The notes beneath the pieces are model-generated. The model worked only from the letters and a program-made list of their open reading frames with translations. It made no database searches and was not told where the DNA came from. A DNA stretch of 64,000 bases, from contig CAJQUN010001093.1 in assembly GCA_907163345.1 (NCBI GenBank), positions 43,823 to 107,822 on the forward strand, in the 5' to 3' direction. Made by a program: the position numbers and the translations under genes. The DNA comes from Haberlea rhodopensis (lineage: Eukaryota; Streptophyta; Magnoliopsida; Lamiales; Gesneriaceae). Of the stretch, positions 1 to 9,297 are shown piece by piece (position 1 is the first letter of the stretch; every line of letters begins with the position of its first letter).

Positions 1-383
1 GTTCATTATTTGATTTACATAATATATGTAATAATTAAATAAGTATATCTTAGTTTATCACAATATGATTTACAATACAATAGAAACTCGATAATGTAAT
101 ATTTGATTAATTAATAAAATCTTTTAATAATTTACTTATACTGATTTGGGAACAACGTATTGAATTGATAATCCACCAACTTTATATTATATAAGTTAAT
201 AACTTCTAGCTTAATGTTTATGATTAATCAATGAAATCATCATAAAAATAACTTTATTGACATTTGTTTCTTACATAAATTGATAGTAACAAATCTCATT
301 ACTGATTTTTTTAACATAACAATAACTTTTGTTTTGTTTTTTATAGATAAATAACAAATAATTCAATGTTATACTCGTCAATT
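1..383. other. AT-rich intergenic DNA, no gene
   Basis: The stretch is very AT-rich, with short A and T runs and no open frame of note. I see no recognisable gene, RNA or element. It leads into the 44-bp tandem array that follows. Confidence 0.6.
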
Positions 384-840
384 TCATATGTAATTAGTAT
401 AATATTTGTAAATGTTTAATGTCAATATCATTTGCAATTAGTACCAAAGTTGTATAAGTTTCATACCAATTTCATATGTAGTTAGTACCAAAATTGTAAA
501 TATTTCATACCAATCTCTTTTGCAAGTAATATCAAAATTGTATATGTTTCATACCAATTTCATATGTAATTAGTACCATAATTGTAAATGTTTCATACCA
601 ATATCATTTGTAATTATACCAAAGTTGTATATTTGCATACTAATTTCATATGCAATTAGTATCATAATTGTAAATGTTTCATACCAAACTCTTTTGTAAT
701 TAGTATCAAATTTGTATAAGTTTCATACGAATTTCATATGTAATTAGTATCATAATTGTAAATGTTTCATACCAATATCATTTGTAATTAGTATCAAAAT
801 TATATATGTTTCAAATCAATTTCATATGTAATTAGTATCG
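384..840. repeat. 44-bp tandem repeat (about 10 monomers)
   Basis: Diverged copies of a roughly 44-base unit follow one another. Each contains TTTCATACCAA, then CATATGTAATTAGTA, then an AAAATTGTA core. Two monomer types seem to alternate (TTTCATATGTAATTAG and TATCATTTGTAATTAG), which gives an apparent 88-base period. A shorter array of the same family lies at 52385-52612, over 50 kb away. Confidence 0.8.
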
Positions 841-880
841 TTAGATACTCAGATTCAATCAATTAAAATGATATTATCTT

Positions 881-1292
881 ATTTATGGTCCCATCGAGTT
901 TGATGAAACAATGGGTAAGTTTTGTAAGATTAATGACATGCGACCTAGAAAATTTCCACTTGATATACTCACACGTTGGAACTCAACATATAAATTGCTA
1001 AATGATTCATATGAATATAGAGAGTTAATAGCAACTTAAAAAGTTCAAACTCTCACATCCCCCTTACATTTCCTTTGTTATTTTTTATGATCATTTTAGA
1101 GTAATTTTTAAAATTTTTAAATAAATTTTTTAATTTTAATTTTTAAATTTAAAAAATATAAGGGTCAAAACGTAACCGTAACCGTAATCGAAGATTCACG
1201 AACCGTAACCGGAACCGTCTACGAAGGTTAAGGTTAAGGGTCGAGCTCTTTTGAACCGTCGAACCGGCGGTTCACGAACCGTGGTCATGTCT
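881..1292 (+). mobile_element. Decayed hAT transposon: transposase fragment plus terminal region
   Basis: The left part (911-1039) reads as a hAT transposase fragment. The right part (1150-1292) is rich in AACCGTAACCG and GAACCGGCGGTTC motifs and ends near CCGTGGTCATGTCTA. GGTTC-rich subterminal repeats are typical of plant Ac-type hAT ends. The left terminus and most of the transposase are missing. A second copy of the same terminal region lies at 1680-1864. Confidence 0.7.
911..1039 (+). pseudogene. hAT transposase fragment (42 codons)
   Basis: The frame encodes a segment with the signature PRKFPLDILTRWNSTYKLL followed by YEYRELI and a stop. The RWNSTY block is a conserved part of plant hAT (BED zinc finger, RICESLEEPER-like) transposases. 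It lies in the catalytic region between the conserved aspartates and the C-terminal dimerisation domain. A complete hAT transposase is about 600 to 700 residues, so this is only a relic. The 3' half is cut by the TAA at 1037, after which the sequence becomes non-coding hAT terminal DNA. Confidence 0.75.
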
Positions 1293-1679
1293 AATTTCAT
1301 TGCAGTGATAATTAATAGGGGAAATTGCATTAGCTACAATTTGGATAAACTTAATTTAAATAAATCAAAAAAATAAGTGTACAATTAGATCGACCAATGG
1401 TCATACATGATCTGAACCGATCTATTTATTGGCGGACCGGTTAAGAGTCATAATTTTTTAATCATTTAAACTTAGGACATCCAACTTGAATAATTTGTTT
1501 CAACTCCTAAGCTGTAACAATCTCTTGATCTAACTAAAGTGTTATAATTTATATATATTGACCAAACAAATATATGTAACACATTTTGATTATTTGAATT
1601 TATTTCATTCATTTATGATTAATCAATGGAGGAGAACACATTTAAATATATTTTACACTTTTTTAAATTTTAATAATAT
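1293..1679. other. Unassigned DNA between two hAT ends
   Basis: AT-rich sequence with no open frame. AATTTGTTT- and TATATATT-like runs are common. It lies between the two copies of the hAT terminal region and may be the body of the second hAT remnant. Confidence 0.4.
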
Positions 1680-1864
1680 TTTAATTTTCTTTGAAAAAAT
1701 AAGGGTCAAACCACAACCGTAACTGTTGGTTAACCATAACATGAACCAAAACCGACGGTTCATGAATAGTATCCGGAACCATCAATGAAGGTTAAGATTG
1801 AGGGTCAAAGTTTTTTGAACCGTCATACCGACTGTTCCGAACAGTCTAACTGGCGGTTCCGAAC
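1680..1864 (+). mobile_element. Second hAT terminal region, split by the gypsy insertion
   Basis: The order of motifs (AAGGGTCAAA, AACCGTAAC, GAAGGTTAAG, GAACCGTC, then GGCGGTTC) matches 1150-1292. It stops at CCGAAC, where the gypsy block begins. It resumes at 23464 with CGAACCGTGATCAGG, the counterpart of CGAACCGTGGTCATG in the first copy. The first copy therefore shows what the uninterrupted target looked like. Confidence 0.8.
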
Positions 1865-2680
1865 TGTGGGGTCCTCGTTACTTAATCCATTATGTATTTC
1901 ATTAAGCATCCATATGTGAGTCTGAATTAAGGAATACCATACACTGATTAAGAGTCTTTTACTAGTTAAGTTGTTACAGATGTACCAAACCACTAGTACA
2001 AAAACCAACTAACTTTTTCTACATATACATTACATATAAAATTAACAACCTAAGCCAGTACAACTCCTATGCAGTGGTTCACCTCGCAGCAGAATAAGAC
2101 TCACGATTCCCACGTCTATGCAATCCTACAGAAACATTCACAAAACGTGAGTATAGATAAACAACTATCTCAGTGCGATATCAAAACACAATATCAATAA
2201 CAATGATAAAGCACAATAAATCATCTAATGTGAATGTTCTGTATCATGCATCAACAAATGCACCATGTCATGACATGTCTCAACAAGTACCCTATTATCA
2301 CGAGACTAAAATGATATGCCTATTCAGCTCAATATGTCAGTGGAACCACCTCACTTCTTCATATTAGCAGCACATATCATAGTACCGTCCTCAAATGATA
2401 ATAACCAGAGCATATACCCAAAAACCGGCGTATATCTCTATATAGCATAACCGAGCATATACCCAAACCAGGCGTATATCTCTCTGTCACATAACCGAGC
2501 ATATACCCAAACCAGACGTATATCTCTATGTAACATAACCAAGCATATACCCAATACCAGGCGTATATCTCAAATACATAACCGAGCATATACCCAAACC
2601 AGGCGTATATCTCACATACATATGATATCCATGAATGTACAGGCATATGATACGACCAATCATATGATACTAACATATGT
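1865..2680 (-). repeat. Gypsy LTR 3' part, reverse copy
   Basis: This is the inverse of 3257-3685 joined to 13201-13594, with scattered differences. It keeps the exact LTR 3' end. It also holds the uninterrupted site at about 2256-2264 (AATGCACC) corresponding to the GTGCA target used by the Sirevirus in the forward copy. Homology stops near 2680, which is one rearrangement junction. Confidence 0.8.
2397..2617 (-). repeat. Tandem repeat inside gypsy LTR (reverse copy)
   Basis: About five diverged units of roughly 40 to 45 bases are built on GGGTATATGCTCGGTTATG and GAGATATACGCCTGG, here in inverse orientation. The same array is at 3330-3545 in the forward LTR. Confidence 0.75.
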
Positions 2681-2892
2681 CATTGATATTGATGTATGTG
2701 AAGTGAAATATAAAAGGTTCATGTGAAGAATCATAACATGTTTATATGCTAGTAATTGGATTGTAAGATGGGGGAAACATGTTGTTATGGTCTTGGGGAG
2801 TACATGAAACTTATTTCCATGTTAAATTTCGAGTTGTAGGAGAAGTGCTAGGAAGATAAGCTCAAAATCGCCATGTTCTGAACTTTCTGGAC

Positions 2893-3036
2893 ATCGGCGA
2901 TCGATCGCGAGCTTTGTGGCGATCGATCGCGAGCAACAGAACACTTTGGCGATCGATCGCCAAGTTGTTGCGATCGATCGCGAGGAGACAGAATGTTTTG
3001 GCGATCGATCGGTGCTGGTAGCGATCGATCGGTGCT
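2893..3036. repeat. GCGATCGATCGC palindrome array in LTR
   Basis: Six copies of GCGATCGATCG occur in about 145 bases, spaced by roughly 20 to 30 bases of unrelated sequence. Several are perfect 12-base palindromes. Related arrays occur in two other LTRs here, at 26707-26935 and 45832-45950. Confidence 0.85.
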
Positions 3037-3194
3037 TTAGGAAAGTTGAAAAATGTTATATTTTTGTAGAATTTGATTTTAATGCCTATGATAACATGAT
3101 ATATTGTTGGCATTGTTGTTGCATCATCTCAGGGGATGGGACAACGAGGCACGTAACCAGTGACGCCTAATTTAACTCGTTTGTGTCGCAGTAC

Positions 3195-3214
3195 AGGTAC
3201 GTGTTGACGTACGG
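3195..3214 (+). promoter_or_regulatory. Paired ACGT motif conserved among LTRs
   Basis: GGTACGTGTTGACGTACGG has two ACGT cores. ACGT is the core bound by plant bZIP factors. The same arrangement recurs in three other LTRs at 21444-21463, 26305-26325 and 45393-45411. Its function is inferred only. Confidence 0.45.
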
Positions 3215-3329
3215 AGTATAGATATTGTGTGATGATGTTATAATATTGATATCATATGAATTGTGTTATGTTAGTATCATATGATTGGTCGTATCATATG
3301 CCTGTACATTCATGGATATCATATGTATG

Positions 3330-3545
3330 TGAGATATACGCCTGGTTTGGGTATATGCTCGGTTATGTATTTGAGATATACGCCTGGTATTGGGTATATG
3401 CTTGGTTATGTTACATAGAGATATACGCCTAGTTTGGGTATATGCTCGGGTATGTGACAGAGAGATATACGCCTGGTTTGGGTATATGCTCGGTTATGCT
3501 ATATATAGATATATGCCGGTTTTTGGGTACATGCTCTGGTTATTA
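3330..3545 (+). repeat. Tandem repeat inside gypsy LTR (forward copy)
   Basis: Five diverged units of about 40 to 45 bases contain GAGATATACGCCTGG and GGGTATATGCTCGG. They are the inverse of 2397-2617. Confidence 0.75.
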
Positions 3546-3685
3546 TCATTTGAGGATGGTACTATGATATGTGCTGCTAATATGAAGAAGTGGGGTGGTT
3601 CCACTGACATATTGAGCTGAATAGGCATATCATTTTAGTCTCGTGATAATAGGGTACTTGTTGAGACATGTCATGACATGGTGCA

Positions 3686-4830
3686 TGTTAGTCCCGGATC
3701 TTATCGATGAGATTTTAAAGATGACAAAACAAATCAGACCGGATCGAGAGAAATCAGACTGACCAGAACGATCGCCCAAAACAGATCAAGCTGATAAGAT
3801 GACAAAGCATATCAGACCGGATCGAGGGTAATCAGACTGACCAGATCGATAGCTCAACAACAGAACAAGCTGATAAGTCACATTACTTATCAGACCGGAT
3901 CGATGAATATCAGACTGACTCAACCGTGGCTTCAGATCGATCTCTATCTTTATCAGATCAGAACAGCTTATGATACATACAGAATGGCTCCTCAGTCCGA
4001 ATCATTAACGGCTATTTATTGTAGCATTTAATGTTGTAATTAATGCTACAAAGGACCAAAGACTGAAGATTGCCATAATAGGTAAGAAGACAAAGAAGAG
4101 CTTGCCTGACAGTCGCCGAAAGTATGAACCAGAACGGCAAGTATCCTAAAGAAGAAGACTGAAGCCTACTCAGAGTTTAAGCAGAGTCAAAGTTGCACAT
4201 TAAGGGAAATAATGTCGTTGGCACCCTCATCTATAAAAGGATGCAACAAAAAGAACTTACGCGGACAACCGACATTCGCTGATCAATTGAAAAACAAGAA
4301 AGCAAAAAAGCACAAGCTTACAAGTTCAGAAGCTCTCAAGCTGAAGTCATTCTTAAGCACGTTTACTTTGTAACATTCGATCATTTAGGATCATTGTGCG
4401 CATCTTGTGTTTTCTGTGTTGAAAATCAGAAAGTGAGAAACATATTGTAACTGTCAGACAGAGTGTGTCTGAGCAGATTGAGTGACTAGGAGTTTCAGAT
4501 TGGTAGTGAGGTAAATCCAGTCTGAATCGGGTTTGTACAACAGGATTGTATAAATCAAAGTCTTCTAGTATAAACCTTCCTTAATTGGAAGAAGGGGAGA
4601 CGTAGAAGGATTACACCACCTTCGAACTTCCAGAAACATATCCTATGTATCTTATTTCTGCACTCGTTCTTTCTCACTAGCCATCGAGCCGTTCTTACAT
4701 ACAAGAACAGACCGTTCCGCACTTATATTTTCAGTGGTCTGTTTTGTACAAGAATTGATTAAGAAACAGATTTCTTTCACTAATCCGAAAGAAATCACGA
4801 AGGATTAATTTTTAGAAGGAGTGTTCATTC
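3686..4830 (+). repeat. Sirevirus 5' LTR, 3' end deleted
   Basis: Collinear with 12017-13161 at a constant offset of 8331 bases once two compensating indels are allowed. It breaks off after GTGTTCATTC, whereas the 3' LTR continues 34 bases further. The next bases (GGTAAATTT) lead straight into gag, so a deletion removed the LTR tail, the primer-binding site and the start of gag. Confidence 0.9.
4232..4238 (+). promoter_or_regulatory. TATA box of the Sirevirus 5' LTR
   Basis: TATAAAA lies in the context CATCTATAAAAGGATG, a canonical plant TATA box. The 3' LTR has the same site at 12563-12569. Confidence 0.6.
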
Positions 4831-4839
4831 GGTAAATTT

Positions 4840-5799
4840 ATGTCTAAGAATAAGAGGAACTTCAAACCCTCTCATCATTATAAATCAAGAAAAGATGATA
4901 CTGTTAATGATCAGGCTTGCTACAATTGTGGTAAGACCGGACACTTTATTGCAGATTGCACCAGACCGAAGAAAGAAGAACGGAAAGAGAAGCATCGTGA
5001 TGATAGAAAGAAGAAGCACTACAAAGACCGCAAGAATCATGGAAAATCCCAAAAAGTCCTAGTAGCTGAAGAAGGAAACAGCAAATGGGCTCAGACAGAC
5101 TCAGACTCGGAAAGCTCTGAATACTCTTCCAGCGAAAGCGAAGAAGATATTCAATGTCTTATGGCAGACGAAGAGATGAGTCAGACAGACGAGGTATATG
5201 ATATTAACTCAAATGAATTTACACGAGAAGAGCTCATGTCCGCACTACAAGACATGGCTAATGATTATAGAATCTTAGCTGAATCATTTGAGAAGAATAA
5301 AGTTAAAGTCAGTGATCAAATGGATGAGCACAACAAACCAAGCTGCTCTGAGCAGGGTGAGTGCAAAAATCTCCAGATCGAGCTGAATAAGCTGAAAATC
5401 TCTTATGATCAGCTCCATGAAGAAAATAAGAGAATTAGCACACAAAATGCTAAGCTCTCACATATATTCAAAACATGGACAAAATCCAGAACATCCTTGG
5501 AAGAATTACAAGAGGTTCAAAGAAACGTCGGTGATTTCACCGGCATAGGCTTTGACACCAAAGAATGCACCAAAGATGAATCTGAGCTGTTGCTGGTAAA
5601 GAATCAAGTCAAACAAATGACATTTGTCAAATCCAGCACAGTATATGAAACTGAAGCACCTAAGATTCAAACAGGAGTCTCTTACGTGAATCAAAATCTG
5701 AGAAAAGGAATTGGTTATGTTGACCAAGCCAAAGAAAAGGCACCAGCAAGATTTGCGTCTATCAGACCAAATCCAAAGGTGCAAGATCGAAGGCAATGA
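4840..5799 (+). pseudogene. Sirevirus gag, C-terminal part with CCHC zinc knuckle
   Basis: This open frame of 319 codons encodes the RNA-binding end of gag, which forms the virus-like particle and packages element RNA. A zinc knuckle of type C-X2-C-X4-H-X4-C lies at residues 27 to 40 (Cys27, Cys30, His35, Cys40), followed by a Lys/Arg-rich stretch to about residue 70. An acidic Ser/Glu-rich region covers about residues 85 to 115. A heptad-like coiled-coil segment covers about residues 170 to 215. The N-terminal gag domain that normally precedes the knuckle is absent because of the deletion at 4830. The ATG used here is simply the first one after the break. The frame closes at 5797, and the gag-to-protease linker continues in another frame up to about 6060. 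Confidence 0.85.
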
Positions 5800-6061
5800 A
5801 GACAATACAATTACTATAACTCAAAACCGATTCAACGAAGATATAGACTACCTTATGAAAATCAAAGGTTTTCACAGCGCACACATTATCACACACAACA
5901 TCGAAACAGACCAGCACACAGCACACCCTACACACACAAGCCATTGAAGCTGATACAGGTGTGGGTTCCCAAAGGGCTAATCGTTCTGGACCCAAATAGG
6001 ATTGGGTACCAACAATAATTATATTTGATGACAGGTACCGAAGAAACTCGCATCAGACTGG

Positions 6062-7306
6062 TATTTGGACAGTGGGTGTTCCCGTCACATGACTGGAAAC
6101 ATCGAGCTGCTGTCTGAAGTGACAGAATGTATTGGACCCAAAATCATTTTCGGGGATAACTCAAAGGGTAAGACCGTGGGCAAGGGTAAGATTGTCCATG
6201 GTAACATTATTATCAATGATGTGCTGTTAGTTGAAAATCTGTGCTATAATCTGATCAGCATAAGTCAACTCTGTGATAATGGTTATGCTGTAGAATTTCA
6301 CAAACACACTTGCACTGTTAAATCATCGGACGGTATAACCATGCTCGTAGGAATCAGGAATGTAAATACATATAAGATTAACTGGAATCATGCTCAACCT
6401 GATAATCCTAATTGCTTCATCGCTAACAATGATAATAAACATTGGCTGTGGCATAAGCGTTTGAATCATATAAACTTTAAGACCATTTCCAGCCTGTGTA
6501 AACATGATTTAGTTATCGGTCTGCCCAAGATCGATTTTGCTAAGGATAAGATCTGCGAAGCTTGCCAAATGGGCAAACAGATCAGATCATCCTTCAAGAA
6601 CAAGAATGCCAAATCCTCCTCCCGATGTTTAGAATTACTGCATATGGACTTGTTTGGTCCTATACCAATAACAAGTTTAGGGGGAATGCGGTATACTCTT
6701 GTTGTTATTGATGATTACTCACGCTTTACATGGACTATATTTTTGAGCAGTAAAGATCAGACCGGTCCGAAGTTGATCAAGCTGCTGAAACGAACTCAGA
6801 ACGAGAAATCATCCAGTATAGACAGGATTCGTAGTGACAAAGGCACTGAGTTTTCAAATCAGAATCTTGAATCATTTCTAGAAGATTATGGAATCAAGCA
6901 TGAGTTTTCAGCCGCTCGAACTCCTCAACAGAACGGAGTTGCAGAACGAAGAAACAGAACGCTCAAGGAAGCAGCAAGAACGATGCTTGCTGATTCTGGC
7001 ATTTCGCAAAAGTTCTGGGCAGAAGCTGTAAACACTGCTTGCTACACTCAAAATCGATCTATGATTAACAAGAAGCTGAATCTCACCCCTTATGAAATAT
7101 GGACTGGTCAAGAGACAATCCACCAGAACCAGAAGTACCAGACAGACCGGATCAAGCCATTGAAGCTTCCCCAGATCGAGCTGATCCGGATGTTCCTCAC
7201 TCAAATGTTAAAGCAGATGCTGATCATGCTGCTACCGTTCATCCGACCGGACCAGACAATCCAGAGTCAAGCTATCGATGGACTAAGAAGCATCCACCTA
7301 ATCTAG
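6062..7306 (+). pseudogene. Sirevirus pol: protease, GAG-pre-integrase and integrase
   Basis: The open frame starts just before the aspartic protease motif Leu-Asp-Ser-Gly-Cys-Ser (6065-6082). The GAG-pre-integrase zinc-binding block follows, with LWHKRLNH and the CEAC pair. Next comes the integrase core that inserts the cDNA: first Asp in HMDLFGP, second in RSDKGTEF, Glu in NGVAERRNRT, a DDE set. The integrase sequence stops abruptly after a TPYEIWTG block at about 7113. The C-terminal integrase region expected next in copia elements is missing, and a proline-rich linker in another frame follows. An internal deletion is the simplest reading. The last 60 or so codons of this frame are out of phase and not meaningful. 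Confidence 0.85.
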
Positions 7307-8097
7307 TGATTGGTAGTCCCTCTGCACCGATCAGAACCAGAGGACAGATGATGGATGAGTTCACTCATGTTGCCTTCATCTCAACTCTGGAACCCAAGAA
7401 GATCGATGAAGCGTTGACTGACTTCAATTGGATTAAAGCAATGCAAGAAGAGCTTAATCAATTCGAACAAAATCAAGTTTGGAGTCTGACCCCCAGACCA
7501 AGCGATCTGCCTGTTATTGGAACCAGATGGGTCTTCAGAAATAAGCTAGACGCAGATGGAACTGTGGTTAGAAACAAAGCCAGACTGGTGGCACAGGGAT
7601 TCAGACAAGAAGAAGGAATCGACTTCGATGAATCATTTGCACCAGTCGCCAGACTTGAAGCTATCCGAATATTTCTTGCATATGCTGCTTTTAAAGACTT
7701 CAAAGTATATCAGATGGACGTCAAAAGCGCCTTTCTTAATGGAAAGCTTCAGGAAGAAGTCTACATTGAGCAACCACCTGGATTTCAGAACCATTTGTAT
7801 CCTAATCATGTATATCTACTGAATAAAGAAGTGTATGGTCTGAAACAAGCTCCAAGAGCCTGGTATGACACTCTATCTCAATTTCTGCTGAACCATGATT
7901 TCCAGATCGGCTCAGTAGATAAAACTCTATTTAAATTTATTAAGGGGGAACATACCATATTAGTTCAGATTTATGTTGATGACATAATCTTTGGGTCAAC
8001 TAACCCCAAATTGTGCGAGAAATTCTCTAAGCTAATGCAGGGACAGTTTGAGATGAGCATGATGGGAGAACTTTCATTCTTTTGGGTCTCCAAGTAA
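7099..8097 (+). pseudogene. Sirevirus pol: reverse transcriptase
   Basis: After a Pro/Asp-rich linker (about residues 1 to 75), the copia RT domain begins with KAMQEELNQFEQNQVW. It carries the family motifs GTRWVFRNK, ARLVAQGF and VKSAFLNG. The catalytic YVDD box is intact at 7972-7983. The protein copies element RNA into cDNA inside particles. The frame differs from that of the integrase upstream, which reflects the deletion near 7113. It ends at 8095 because one T is missing from a TTTT run near 8080. The same RT continues in another frame from 8082. Confidence 0.9.
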
Positions 8098-8915
8098 AAC
8101 AGCTCAGCAATGGCATATTCATCAATCAGACCAAGTATACCAAAGAGCTCCTCAAGAGATTTGGAATGGAAACATGCTCAACTGCATCAACTCCTATGAG
8201 TCCCACAATCAAGTTAGACAAAGATGAAGGGGGAACAGCAGTTGAAGTAACCATGTATAGAGGACTAATCGGATCGCTATTGTATCTTACAGCGAGCCGG
8301 CCTGATATTATGTTTTCAGTCTGTATGTGCGCCAGATTTCAGTCAGAACCAAAGCAATCACATTTTATTGCTGCCAAGCGTATTCTGAAATACTTAAAAG
8401 GATCTCAGAACGTTGGTCTTTGGTACTCCAAAGATTCAAACTTCATCCTGATCGGATATTCAGACGCAGACTACGCTGGTTGTAAGATTGATCGTAAAAG
8501 CACCAGTGGAACATGTCAATTTCTAGGTGAAAGATTGATCTCTTGGTTCAGCAAAAAGCAGACATCGATTGCCACGTCCACAGCTGAAGCAGAATATCTA
8601 GCTGCTGGAAGCTGTTGCGCTCAAATGCTCTGGATTCAACACCAGCTCAAAGACTATGGCATCCAAGCTGTTGACTCTCCTATATTCTGCGACAACACAA
8701 GTGCAATCGTTATAACGTATAATCCAGTTTTGCACTCTCGAACAAAGCACATTGATATACGTCATCACTTTATTCGGGATCATGTTGGCAAAAAGGAAAT
8801 TCGGATCGAGCACATCTCAACAGAGCAGCAAGCAGCAGACATCTTCACCAAACCGCTCCCAGAGGCTAAGTTTAATTATTTTCGTCAAATTCTTGGATTA
8901 ATTGACTTATCTTAA
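8082..8915 (+). pseudogene. Sirevirus pol: end of RT and RNase H
   Basis: This is the continuation of the RT domain after the single-base loss near 8080. The thumb region, with GLQVKQ and TKYTKELLKRFGM, is followed by the RNase H domain that removes RNA from the hybrid. Its conserved blocks are GYSDADYAG, STSGTCQFLG, STAEAEY, HIDIRHHFIRD and ADIFTKPL. The acidic residues of the RNase H fold are present. The frame runs to a natural pol stop at 8913. About 380 bases separate it from the next ORF. Confidence 0.9.
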
Positions 8916-9297
8916 TAGTTTAGATATGTTTTCTTTCGCGTTTAATGATTCTTGTTACCACAGATTGATAATACAATGTTCAGAAAGACACAGACCGGTC
9001 CGAACTTTCAGACCGATCTATGTCAATCTGATGTTATCCCATAATCTGTTTGGACAATACATTTTTTGCACAAAAACAGCCCGGACTGATCGCATTTTAA
9101 CCGCCTTAACTATATGTTATCCTGGCCGTTTATTTTTGAATTTCTTTTCAGCAGTCATCGAGATAAAGACACGTGTCTTCTCTCTCATATTTAGCGGGCT
9201 GAACATCTCATTTTATTTCACTTTTTACATATTACCGCTATCTGTTTTCTTACTCTCTCACTCTCCTTCATCATTGCACCCTTTTACTTTCTCTCAA

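Larger units (their letters stand above)
2681..3685 (+). repeat. Gypsy LTR middle part, forward copy
   Basis: This is the LTR segment upstream of the Sirevirus insertion. It continues at 13201. It holds the CGATCGATCG array (2893-3036), the paired ACGT motif (3195-3214) and the 40-base tandem array (3330-3545). The proper LTR start TGTAATGCC is absent here, so the 5' part of this LTR is lost at the junction near 2680. Confidence 0.7.

Noticed and set aside
2862..3170. Frames with repeated LAIDR peptides on both strands
   Set aside because: These are translations of the CGATCGATCG palindrome array, which is open on both strands. The sequence is LTR DNA.
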